This document shows positions 27,682 to 34,819 of a DNA stretch of 59,988 nucleotides, in pieces. The number at the start of each line of letters is the position of its first letter. Position 1 is the stretch's first letter. Both the position numbers and the translations under genes were made by a program. The DNA lies in the NCBI GenBank assembly GCA_030627235.1, contig DAOUSL010000005.1, positions 1-59,988 on the forward strand, read 5' to 3'. Source of the stretch: Thioploca sp. (GTDB lineage: Bacteria; Pseudomonadota; Gammaproteobacteria; Beggiatoales; Beggiatoaceae). The notes below the pieces were generated by a model that saw nothing but the letters and a program-made list of their open reading frames with translations, was not told the DNA's origin and did not search any database.

Positions 27682-27709
27682 TTGACATATTAACTATATT
27701 TGATACAAT
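27682..27709 (+). promoter_or_regulatory. Sigma-70 promoter of the tRNA operon
   Basis: TTGACA (27682-27687) and TACAAT (27704-27709) are separated by 16 bases, about 24 bases before tRNA-Gly. The fit is strong, with a perfect -35. Confidence 0.75.
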
Positions 27710-27732
27710 TGTTGAGTTCATTCAGATGTAAT

Positions 27733-27808
<76 letters not shown>

Positions 27809-27810
27809 AT

Positions 27811-27881
27811 GGCTGAATGGCAGAATGGCTATGCAGCGGTTTGCAAAACCGTCTATGTCGGTTCAATTCCGGCTTCAGCCT
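27811..27881 (+). tRNA. tRNA-Cys (GCA)
   Basis: The cloverleaf has acceptor GGCTGAA/TTCAGCC, anticodon loop TTGCAAA and discriminator T73. Unlike its two neighbours the CCA end is not encoded, so it depends on the CCA-adding enzyme. It is two bases downstream of tRNA-Gly. Confidence 0.95.
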
Positions 27882-27890
27882 TTTTATTTA

Positions 27891-28253
27891 GCCCGGGTGG
27901 CGGAATTTGGTAGACGCAAGGGACTTAAAGAAAATTTGAGCACCTAAGGCGAAATCCTTTTGTGAATGGAGTCTAATTCGGTGAAACCTGTAAAATGGCA
28001 ATGCCGAGCTAAGTTTAATTCAGTTATTTAAAGAAAGTATTTCTTTAGATATTTATTACTGAAGTTAAAAAAGTGTAGAGGCCATACGGTTCCTACCTGA
28101 ATAAGTTTTTCTATATTTGAAAAATTTAAAGGTAAAGACATGGTCCAGACCACAAACATATTTCTAATAAAAATATGGCAGTGAAAACTGTAGTTGGTAA
28201 GAAAATCCCTCGATGGCAACATCGTGCCGGTTCGAGTCCGGCCTCGGGTACCA
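27891..28253 (+). tRNA. tRNA-Leu (UAA) split by a group I intron
   Basis: Exon 1 is 27891-27926, ending in the first anticodon base (GGGACTT). Exon 2 is 28202-28253, starting AAAATCCCT and ending in CCA. Joined, they give an 88-base class II tRNA. Its acceptor is GCCCGGG/CTCGGGT, its anticodon stem AGGGA/TCCCT, its loop contains TAA, its long variable arm is CGATG/CATCG and its T stem is GCCGG/CCGGC. The third position in the Gly-Cys-Leu operon is where E. coli has its tRNA-Leu(UAA) gene, so the gene itself is native and the intron is the addition. Confidence 0.93.
27927..28201 (+). ncRNA. Group I self-splicing intron in tRNA-Leu(UAA)
   Basis: The 275-base insert sits between U34 and A35 of the anticodon, the position used by cyanobacterial and plastid tRNA-Leu introns, and ends in the expected G (28201). 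Core elements are in order: P-like AATTCGGTGAAACCTG (27975-27990), Q-like GCAATGCCGAGCTAA (27998-28012), R-like GTGTAGAGGCCATACGG (28073-28089) and S-like AAGACATGGTCC (28135-28146). R and S can form P7 (GCCAT with ATGGT). A short guide GAG in TTTGAGCAC (near 27938) pairs with the exon end CTT through the usual U-G at the splice site. No homing endonuclease frame is present. Confidence 0.9.
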
Positions 28254-28309
28254 CCATATATTTCCTCGAATTATAATTGGATTCGGCAAACTATTTGATA
28301 GAATCTGAG

Positions 28310-29941
28310 ATGTACATAACACATTTTGGCCTAAATGCCGTTCCATTCTCTATAACACCTGACCCACACTATCTGTATTTAAGTGTACGCCATCGTGAAG
28401 CTTTAGCACATCTATTATATGGTGTGAAGGAAGGCTCTGGGTTTGTACTACTAACAGGTGAAGTTGGTACTGGTAAAACGACACTTTGTCGTAGTCTAAT
28501 TGAGCAATTGCCAGAAACTGTTGATATCGCTCTATTACTTAATCCACGTCTTACATCTATAGAATTACTCAAAGCATTATTTGATGAGCTTAAAATTAGC
28601 TATGAAAATAATTTTGTTGAAAAAGATTTTATAGATATTCTCAGTAGCTATTTATTAACAGCTCATTCAGTAGGTCGTCGTACTGTCTTTATCTTGGATG
28701 AGGCTCAAAGCCTTACTCCAGACGTTTTGGAACAAGTAAGATTATTAACTAATTTAGAAACTGCTAATCATAAATTACTCCAAATAATTTTAGTCGGTCA
28801 ACCAGAATTAAATACTCTTCTTAAACGCAATAATTTACGTCAACTATCTCAACGAATTACTGCTCGTTATCATTTATTACCCCTATCTTCTAAAGATACT
28901 CAAGCTTATATAAATCACCGTCTAGCAATTAGTGGAGCTAAAAATCCTATATTTGTTAATGCTGCTATGCGTTTGGTATATCGTTATTCTGGTGGAATAC
29001 CTCGTTTGATTAATGTGATATGTGATCGATCTTTATTAGGTGGTTATGTTGGTAATGAAAATAAGATAAATTCCCGTATTGTCCGTAAGGCAGTAAAAGA
29101 AGTTCGTGGGGAGAATATTAATAGGAATTATCATTTTTTAAGTATACTTCTAACTGTTTTCTTTTTGACTGCATCAATGCTGTGGCTTTATCCAAAAGCT
29201 GAAATTTTGTGGACAAGATATTTTAATAATGAAATAATTATAACAGCTCAACCAGAAAAAATATCTCAGATTAATCAGGTTGTTAATGATGAACCAATAT
29301 TGTCATTATCAGAACCTATTTTGCCTGATCCAATACCAATTATAAAACTAGAAGAATTGTTACTTAAAACAAATACTGAATCGGCTTTTATAACATTATT
29401 TAGTTTTTGGGATTTAGATTACAATAGTCTTACTGGTGAAAAAGCTTGTCAACGAGCGGCAACTAAAAAATTAGCTTGTTTGCTTAGAACTGGAAATTGG
29501 CAAGAATTGCGAGAAGTTAATCGGCCAGCAGTTATTGAATTAGTAACGAATGATGGTGGTCAACATCATTTAGTAGTAACCAAATTAAAAGATGATATTG
29601 CCACTGTAGCAATAGTTGGAGAAACTTATGAATTTTCGATTACTGAAATTAATAAATATTGGCTAGGTCAATTTTTGCTGTTATGGCAACCACCATTATT
29701 ACCAATACCAATTTTGAAAATAGGTTTATCTAATAATGCGGTAATTTGGATACGGAAACATTTAGATATCATTGAAGGAATAAGTAGTAATTCATATTCT
29801 CCACGTTTTGATTATGCTTTAAGAACAAGAATTATAGCTTTTCAGCGTCAGCAGAAACTTGATGCGGATGGGATTGTTGGAGAACAAACTATGCTAGTTA
29901 TACAGGCGTTAGCTAAAGTAGGGCCTTTGCTAATTGAGTAA
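28310..29941 (+). CDS. exeA: ExeA/GspA-type ATPase with peptidoglycan-binding domain
   Basis: The protein (543 residues from the ATG at 28310, chosen over an upstream TTG at 28277 that nearly touches the tRNA) begins with the ExeA signature ITHFGLNAVPFSITPDPHYL. Walker A is GEVGTGKT (50-57) and Walker B is TVFILDEAQ. A membrane helix follows the ATPase domain (FLSILLTVFFLTASMLWL). A C39-peptidase-like domain comes next, and then a C-terminal PG_binding_1 domain with QQKLDADGIVGEQT. In Aeromonas ExeA works with ExeB to assemble the type II secretin through peptidoglycan. No gspB is adjacent. Confidence 0.88.
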   Translation: MYITHFGLNAVPFSITPDPHYLYLSVRHREALAHLLYGVKEGSGFVLLTGEVGTGKTTLCRSLIEQLPETVDIALLLNPRLTSIELLKALFDELKISYENNFVEKDFIDILSSYLLTAHSVGRRTVFILDEAQSLTPDVLEQVRLLTNLETANHKLLQIILVGQPELNTLLKRNNLRQLSQRITARYHLLPLSSKDTQAYINHRLAISGAKNPIFVNAAMRLVYRYSGGIPRLINVICDRSLLGGYVGNENKINSRIVRKAVKEVRGENINRNYHFLSILLTVFFLTASMLWLYPKAEILWTRYFNNEIIITAQPEKISQINQVVNDEPILSLSEPILPDPIPIIKLEELLLKTNTESAFITLFSFWDLDYNSLTGEKACQRAATKKLACLLRTGNWQELREVNRPAVIELVTNDGGQHHLVVTKLKDDIATVAIVGETYEFSITEINKYWLGQFLLLWQPPLLPIPILKIGLSNNAVIWIRKHLDIIEGISSNSYSPRFDYALRTRIIAFQRQQKLDADGIVGEQTMLVIQALAKVGPLLIE

Positions 29942-29943
29942 AA

Positions 29944-29984
29944 CGGTAGTCTTGAGTCTTGAACGTTTAACACTCAGACTACCG
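29944..29984. terminator. Bidirectional terminator after exeA
   Basis: CGGTAGTC-T-TGAGT pairs with ACTCA-GACTACCG, 13 pairs with one bulged T and a 14-base loop, directly between the convergent exeA stop (29941) and the next minus-strand stop (29994). Confidence 0.75.
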
Positions 29985-29993
29985 AAAAACTAA

Positions 29994-30416
29994 TTATAAA
30001 CTAATTGCAGAATACCATTTTGAACCAAACAGACCACCTTCTTTAGCTTTCCAGCCATTAGTTTCCATCATCTGTTTTAAACGTTTTTTAAGTTCATGAT
30101 CTGGAATTTTACCTTTACTATGAGTTTTAAATACTGACGCAGCATTTTCAAACTCTTTTTTATCTACTTTACCATCATTATTAGCAAAAGCTTCCAATAC
30201 ATCCTTAGCCCGATCTTCAGCATCTCGTTCTAAAACTAAGTTTTTTTCAGAAGCAGCTTGCCGTATAATAGACAAACCTTCCTCTACTCCCATACCTTTT
30301 TTTATCCCTTCTTCAAGGATTTTCTTTTCTTCTTTACGGTCAATATATTGATCATCAAAAACTTGTAACATGATGTAATCAATAAACTGTTTTTTTACTT
30401 CTTCTGAAACTGCCAT
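29994..30416 (-). CDS. Small EF-hand-like protein, tandem paralogue 1
   Basis: This 140-residue soluble, highly charged, helical protein belongs to a set of three tandem paralogues. Shared features are DDQYIDRKEEKKILEEG near residue 21, a second acidic motif NNDGKVDKKEFENA near 94, and the C-terminal GLFGSKWY. The NDGKVDKKEF stretch fits an EF-hand-type calcium loop; a TerB-like fold is another possibility. I know no assigned function. It is the last of the three genes on the minus strand. Confidence 0.65.
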   Translation of the reverse strand: MAVSEEVKKQFIDYIMLQVFDDQYIDRKEEKKILEEGIKKGMGVEEGLSIIRQAASEKNLVLERDAEDRAKDVLEAFANNDGKVDKKEFENAASVFKTHSKGKIPDHELKKRLKQMMETNGWKAKEGGLFGSKWYSAISL

Positions 30417-30469
30417 AATAACCTCAAATAATTAATGTAACCAGCCCGTTATACCTGGATACCAAAATT

Positions 30470-30874
30470 TTAAATAGTTGTATACCACTTAATTCCAAAC
30501 AAGCCACCGGCTTTCCAGCCATTAGTTTCCATCATTTGCTTCAAACGCTGTTTTATTTCTTGATCAGGAACTTTACCTTTACAAGCAGTTTTAAAAATAT
30601 TAAAAGCCTCTTCAAATTCTTTCTTGGTTATTTTACCATCTGTAACTGCTTTTTCAAGCACAGCTTTAGTTTTATCTTCGATATCTCGTTCGATTACTAA
30701 GCCTTTTTCTTCTGCTATTTCATGAATAAGAGTAAGAGTATCTTCCACACTAATATTGTTTTTTACTCCAACCTCAAGAATTCGTTTCTCTTCTTGCCGA
30801 TCAATATACTTATCATCAAATCCTTGCAATGTGATAAACTCAACAAACTGGTTACGAATACTTTCTGAAACCAT
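30470..30874 (-). CDS. Small EF-hand-like protein, tandem paralogue 2
   Basis: This 134-residue paralogue of its two neighbours carries the same DDKYIDRQEEKRILEVG motif and a GLFGIKWY end. The central acidic motif is shorter (VTDGKITKKEFEEA), with fewer acidic side chains than an ideal EF-hand loop. The KGKVPDQEIKQRLKQMMETN segment is nearly the same as in paralogue 1, pointing to recent duplication between these two. Function unknown. Confidence 0.65.
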   Translation of the reverse strand: MVSESIRNQFVEFITLQGFDDKYIDRQEEKRILEVGVKNNISVEDTLTLIHEIAEEKGLVIERDIEDKTKAVLEKAVTDGKITKKEFEEAFNIFKTACKGKVPDQEIKQRLKQMMETNGWKAGGLFGIKWYTTI

Positions 30875-30889
30875 ATTTATACCCCTTAA

Positions 30890-31306
30890 TTAAATTTCTG
30901 AAAACCATTTTGAACCAAATAATCCACCTTCTTTTACTTTCCAACAATTATCTAATATTATTGTTTTAACTAGTTTTTTAATTTCTGGTTCAGGTATTTT
31001 ATTTTTAGAAGTTGATCTGAACAGAATTAATGCAGTCTCAAATGCTTTTTTATTAATATTACCATCATTAATAATAAATTGTTCTAAAAATTCTTTAGTA
31101 CGTTCTTCTATATCTCTTTCAATTACAAAATCTTTTGAGTAGGCAACCTCACGTATAATAGCAAGCCCTTCGTCGACACTAATGCCTTTTTTAATTCCTT
31201 CCTCAAGAATTCTTTTTTCTTCTTGTCGATCAATATATTGGTCATCAAAAACCTGTAACATAATAAACTCGACCAACTGTTTTTTAGCCATCTCTGATAT
31301 TGCCAT
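30890..31306 (-). CDS. Small EF-hand-like protein, tandem paralogue 3
   Basis: This is the 138-residue, first-transcribed and most diverged member of the triplet. It keeps DDQYIDRQEEKRILEEG and GLFGSKWFSEI, while the central motif reads INDGNINKKAFETA and the following helix has lost the GWK tryptophan pattern (NCWKVKEGG). It starts 68 bases downstream of the membrane-TPR gene on the same strand and may be co-transcribed with it. Confidence 0.65.
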   Translation of the reverse strand: MAISEMAKKQLVEFIMLQVFDDQYIDRQEEKRILEEGIKKGISVDEGLAIIREVAYSKDFVIERDIEERTKEFLEQFIINDGNINKKAFETALILFRSTSKNKIPEPEIKKLVKTIILDNCWKVKEGGLFGSKWFSEI

Positions 31307-31373
31307 AATTTTTTTTATACAGGATATTATAGTTATTTAGGAGTTAAAATAATATTGTAACAATGCAATAAGT

Positions 31374-32183
31374 TTATGAAATTAATTTATAACGTTGAGA
31401 AGCTTCTTGTTTTCTACCTAATTCTTTCAATACTTTAATTGTTTTTCTAATAGTTCTGACATAATCTTTGTTATTTAGTGTAATAATATGAGGTTGTTTA
31501 TAAATATCTAAAGCTTGATTTAAACGATATAAAGCAGGATCAAGTTTAGTTTTATGATATAAAATAGTACCAATTTTTTCTAGTAATTTAGCTCGTTTAA
31601 TATCTAATTTTTGTTTTGCCATTAACTCTGGTTTACGATATATGTCTAAAGCCCGATTATAACAAGTTAAAGATTCCTCAATATTATCTATGCAATATTC
31701 TTGATAAGCCATAGTTTCTAGTCCTTCAACCTTATCTAATAACCATTTGTCATCATCATTATCAGTTTGAAGCAATTTAGTTTTTGTTATGCAATATATT
31801 TTATGAGTAACTAATAACAATAAAACTATAATGATGGATAATTCTTCTATTGAAAGTCCTGCAGAAGAAAATATTAAAAAAGTTATACATAATATTAGGA
31901 CTAAATATTGCCTAGCTTTTGTCTTAAGTATATTATTATATAAATGTTCTAAAACCCATATAAAAATAGTTTCTAGAGCTAAAATTCGTAATATTTTAAT
32001 TACAAAAATAATAATTGAACTAGAAAATAGTTCAGACAGTTCTGATATAAAACTTAAAAAAAATCCTGGATATTTTACAATCAACCTACCAGATATTAAT
32101 GAAAAAACTATTAATATTCCAGCATTTAACAATAAAAATCGAAATAATGTTATAAAATCTTCAAAAGAGATAAGCATAGTCAT
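31374..32183 (-). CDS. Membrane protein with C-terminal tetratricopeptide repeats
   Basis: The 269-residue protein has about four membrane helices in the first 130 residues (for example ILIVFSLISGRLIV, YLVLILCITFLIF, LSIIIVLLLLVTHKIY). A cytoplasmic segment with two or three TPR-like repeats follows: ESLTCYNRALDIYRKPELMA and PALYRLNQALDIYKQP are clearly related. TPR domains bind partner proteins, so this could be the membrane anchor of a small complex, perhaps with the three charged paralogues encoded directly downstream (inference). Function unknown. Confidence 0.65.
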   Translation of the reverse strand: MTMLISFEDFITLFRFLLLNAGILIVFSLISGRLIVKYPGFFLSFISELSELFSSSIIIFVIKILRILALETIFIWVLEHLYNNILKTKARQYLVLILCITFLIFSSAGLSIEELSIIIVLLLLVTHKIYCITKTKLLQTDNDDDKWLLDKVEGLETMAYQEYCIDNIEESLTCYNRALDIYRKPELMAKQKLDIKRAKLLEKIGTILYHKTKLDPALYRLNQALDIYKQPHIITLNNKDYVRTIRKTIKVLKELGRKQEASQRYKLIS

Positions 32184-32280
32184 TGCCTAAAATATATAGT
32201 ATTAACTATGTAGCACTGATAATGCCAAACTTATTCATTTGATTTATATCTCTTTTTTTATAAGAAAAATATTTCAAACG

Positions 32281-32335
32281 TTGAAACTCAACACATTATG
32301 CTGAAACTCAACACATTATGTTGAATTTCAGCATA
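32281..32335. repeat. Short direct repeat with a strong hairpin
   Basis: A TTGAAACTCAACACATTATG unit at 32281-32300 recurs at 32302-32320 lacking one base. The second copy forms a 17-bp stem with one mismatch (32297-32313 with 32319-32335, loop CATTA). It lies in the 226-base gap between two minus-strand genes and may stop transcription. Confidence 0.55.
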
Positions 32336-32409
32336 TTTTAATAAAAAATCTGAGTTCGATATAATAATATATTCAAGATATTTCACAAATTTGGTTATCA
32401 TTGAATTTT

Positions 32410-33000
32410 TTACCAGGAATTATTACCTGGTTTTGGTAAAGCATTAATATCAATTTCACCATTTATTGTAATAGGCAATGCTTTTATAACCATAAAGATA
32501 GATGGAATTTTTTCATCTGGCAACATAGTCAATAAATAGTTATGCAAACGACCTGCTATTACTCGTTGTAAAATTTTCAAGAAGCCTTGTTTGTTGAGTA
32601 TATAATTTATGCTTTGCTCAATATTTTTTTGCTCATTATCATCAAGAATTAATTGAACTCCAGCCTTTGAGTTTCTATACCAGGCTATTGTACCATTCAG
32701 CCATTTTTCCTCAGTCTCACCGGGTAAACGCACATACAAACGGATCATGGCATCTTTTTCTAAGGAAGGCGTTCCTATAATACAAAAACCATTATATGAT
32801 ATATCTTCTGTATGTATAGTCATTTCCTGCTGTTCATATTCTAATAAACAGGAACTATGATATGGCAATCTGTCTGGAATTAATCCTGATACAATATAAG
32901 CTACTAAAACATCTGGTTGTGATTCAATAACAGCAACTTCTTGTACATCTGGATGCTTATTTAGGGTTTCTTCTATTTTTTTTATATTAACATTAAACAT
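32410..33000 (-). CDS. PilZ domain inserted in an adenylation-domain C-terminal fold
   Basis: The 196-residue protein starts with KIEETLNKHPDVQEVAVIE (7-26) and LVAYIVSG (32-39), the usual start of the C-terminal subdomain of NRPS/acyl-CoA-ligase adenylation enzymes. It ends with LPDEKIPSIFMVIKALPITI then NGEIDINALPKP (160-191), the end of the same subdomain. In between, about 45-145, is a PilZ-like beta domain with EDISYNGFCI (D66, S68, G71), the D/N-x-S-x-x-G cyclic-di-GMP motif; the partner RxxxR motif is not clear. The catalytic A10 lysine is Glu in NGEID, so adenylation is not expected. Its start overlaps the original end of the upstream methyltransferase. Confidence 0.75.
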   Translation of the reverse strand: MFNVNIKKIEETLNKHPDVQEVAVIESQPDVLVAYIVSGLIPDRLPYHSSCLLEYEQQEMTIHTEDISYNGFCIIGTPSLEKDAMIRLYVRLPGETEEKWLNGTIAWYRNSKAGVQLILDDNEQKNIEQSINYILNKQGFLKILQRVIAGRLHNYLLTMLPDEKIPSIFMVIKALPITINGEIDINALPKPGNNSW

Positions 33001-33715
33001 CTTTATGTTGTAAAATTTTGTTTGCTATAGCACAATAAGACATAAATGGTTTGCCGATTTTTTCTGTGATATTTATATTGGAGAACCAACCTTTCGTTAC
33101 TTACGATTTCGGGAAATCCGCTATGCTCCATTCCCGAAACAACCATATTGTACTAAGATCAAGATTATTCATTTGTTCTTTATCACGAAAACCAAGCACA
33201 ATCTTACCATCAATTTTTATTACTCTAAATATTTCTTGTAAGTAAATTTGCGGATTATCCCAAAAATATAAAGTGTTTACTGAACATACTTTATCAAAAA
33301 ATTTGTTTGCATAAGGTAAATTACTACATTCACCAAGTTGAATTCTTAATTTATTATTTGCAATATAATGTTGATTTAACTTACTAGCTTTGATTACCAT
33401 TATTTCTGAAAAATCAATTCCTTCAACATAATTTGCAATTGCAGCAATTTTATTAAGTAATTTTCCTGATCCAAACCCAATTTCTAAAATATCATCGGTT
33501 TCTGTCAATTCTAAAGATTCTTGAACAAAATCGTTTAAATCAGTATTGCTTTTAAATAGGATTGGCATAACATAACGTCCAATCAGACCTGATGGTTGTC
33601 TAGCTTGTTGGGATAAAATTTTGGTTGGAATTAGATTAAATAATTTCACAAGTCTTTTTTTTATAGTTTTATTCAGCTTTATTACCTTGTTGTATTTTAT
33701 CATCAACTCTATCAC
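32993..33715 (-). pseudogene. SAM methyltransferase truncated by a family A repeat
   Basis: The open frame 33101-33715 (up to 204 residues) encodes a UbiE-like methyltransferase with PSGLIGRYVMPILF, SAM motif ILEIGFGSGKLL and GFRDKEQMNNLD. Its last 12 or so residues (LFREWSIADFPKS) and stop are translated from a repeat copy (33096-33144). Beyond the repeat, another frame (33091 down to a stop at 32993) still encodes GWFSNINITEKIGKPFMSYC then AIANK, the expected C-terminal strand of this family. An insertion, with some loss of coding sequence, has replaced the middle of the C-terminal part. The SAM-binding core survives, so partial function is possible. The start is ambiguous (33715 or 33703), overlapping the upstream gene. 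Confidence 0.7.
33096..33144 (+). repeat. Family A palindromic repeat inside a methyltransferase gene
   Basis: GTTACTTACGATTTCGGGAA to CCCGAAACAACC is the same element as 8334-8380 (inverted) and the right half of 5746-5870. The TTTCGGGAA/TTCCCGAAA arms pair. It contributes the final codons and stop of the truncated methyltransferase. Confidence 0.8.
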
Positions 33716-34121
33716 GTATAATGTTTAGAACATTTTTATTTGATTTCTCTTGTATTGTACCAAAAAGTTGCTTATGGTCAGATATAAAACGTATTGAAAC
33801 ATATTCTTGCTGTGGACTTTCCAGCTCTTGAATAAATTTGATTACTAGTAATGGATCATGGTCATTATCAATAATACGAGCATGATATAGCTCACAATAT
33901 TGATATATAAAATAGCCATTTCCATCTATTTCAGATGATTTTATTCTGCTATAAACTCTATCTTTAAGAATATTATATACTTCAATATAACCTTGTTCTT
34001 CCCATATATAAATAAGTCTAGCTAATTCATTTGTATAATCATTAGGATCATAGCCATATTCATAGCTAAAATAACTGAATAATTCATTAACCTTGACGTT
34101 GGAAATAGGCTTTCTGGTCAT
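33669..34121 (-). CDS. Hypothetical soluble protein
   Basis: The 150-residue protein reads YFSYEYGYDPNDYTNELARL, WEEQGYIEVYNILKDRV and HDPLLVIKFIQELESPQQEY, with no membrane segment or motif that I recognise. Its 3' end overlaps the methyltransferase start by 46 bases and its start overlaps a small upstream frame by 35 bases, so the genes look translationally coupled. Composition and length are those of a real gene, but its role is unknown. Confidence 0.55.
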   Translation of the reverse strand: MTRKPISNVKVNELFSYFSYEYGYDPNDYTNELARLIYIWEEQGYIEVYNILKDRVYSRIKSSEIDGNGYFIYQYCELYHARIIDNDHDPLLVIKFIQELESPQQEYVSIRFISDHKQLFGTIQEKSNKNVLNIIRDRVDDKIQQGNKAE

Positions 34122-34263
34122 TAAAAATTCTCTTTAAACTCACAGCTTTTTCTTGGATAGTTTTACCAACAACAGGTATGTCAACATGTTTATCGCCTAT
34201 TATAAGATAATCTTTAGCTAAGCCCAAGGTAGTATCTTTATTAGTTTTAATTTGTTTAGTCAT
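34087..34263 (-). CDS. Small hypothetical protein, overlaps the next gene
   Basis: A 58-codon frame from ATG 34263 to TAA 34087-34089 encodes LGLAKDYLIIGDKHVDIPVV and GKTIQEKAVSLKRIFNDQKA. It overlaps the start of the 150-residue gene by 35 bases in another frame. The arrangement (a very small gene overlapping a small gene) resembles toxin-antitoxin pairs, but no family signature supports that. It could also be a chance frame. Confidence 0.35.
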   Translation of the reverse strand: MTKQIKTNKDTTLGLAKDYLIIGDKHVDIPVVGKTIQEKAVSLKRIFNDQKAYFQRQG

Positions 34264-34291
34264 AATAGTACCATTATATATTGAATTAGAT

Positions 34292-34819
34292 TCATAAATC
34301 TTTTAAAAATACTGCATTAGCATCTTTTTCAGATAAAGTTGGATTAGTAATTGGCCAATCAATATTAATTTCTGGATCATTCCAACGAATACTACCTTCA
34401 TCTTTTGGATGGTAATATTCGGTGCATTTATAATGAAAATCTGCTTGTTCAGAAATTACACAAAAACCATGAGCTAAACCAGGTGGAACATAAAATTGAG
34501 TATGTTTATCTGCTTCTAAAGTTATTCCTACCCATTGTCCATAAGTTGGAGAATTAAGTCGGATATCTACTGCTACATCAAATACTATGCCTTGAGTTAC
34601 GGTAACTAATTTACCTTGTGGATACTGTTTTTGAAAGTGTAAACCACGTAACACTCCTTTAGCAGAATGGGAATGATTGTCTTGGATAAATGTTTTAGCA
34701 ATCCCAACTTCAGCATATCTTTCAGCATTGAAACTTTCTAAAAAAAATCCACGAGCATCACCAAATACTTTTGGTTCTATAATTAATACGCCAGCAATTT
34801 TAGTTTTGGTTACTTTCAT
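34292..34819 (-). CDS. rfbC: dTDP-4-dehydrorhamnose 3,5-epimerase (RfbC/RmlC)
   Basis: The 175-residue cupin has FGDARGFFLESFNAERY, FIQDNHSHSAKGVLRGLHFQ (catalytic His), GIVFDVAVDIR, and the FYVPPGLAHGFCV strand with the second conserved His. It inverts C3 and C5 of dTDP-4-keto-6-deoxyglucose on the way to dTDP-rhamnose. It is the third gene of rfbB-rfbA-rfbC, immediately after rfbA. The reductase rfbD is not in the window. Confidence 0.95.
   Translation of the reverse strand: MKVTKTKIAGVLIIEPKVFGDARGFFLESFNAERYAEVGIAKTFIQDNHSHSAKGVLRGLHFQKQYPQGKLVTVTQGIVFDVAVDIRLNSPTYGQWVGITLEADKHTQFYVPPGLAHGFCVISEQADFHYKCTEYYHPKDEGSIRWNDPEINIDWPITNPTLSEKDANAVFLKDL

Noticed and set aside
28028-28222. Open frame inside the tRNA-Leu intron, possible homing endonuclease
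   Set aside because: The 64-codon frame lies on the opposite strand across the intron core and has no LAGLIDADG or GIY-YIG motif. The RNA structure explains the sequence.
27891-28253. A broken tRNA-Leu gene disrupted by an insertion
   Set aside because: The two exons join into a perfect class II tRNA and the insert has ordered group I core motifs, so splicing is the better reading.
31831-32190. Plus-strand 119-codon frame opposite the membrane-TPR gene
   Set aside because: The minus-strand gene has clear membrane helices and TPR repeats; the plus-strand frame is its shadow.
32281-32340. A CRISPR array
   Set aside because: Only two tandem copies of a 20-base unit, with no spacers and no cas genes. 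It is better read as a hairpin.
33101-33715. An intact methyltransferase gene
   Set aside because: Its C-terminus is translated from a dispersed repeat and the family's expected tail is still encoded beyond the repeat, so the gene is listed as truncated.
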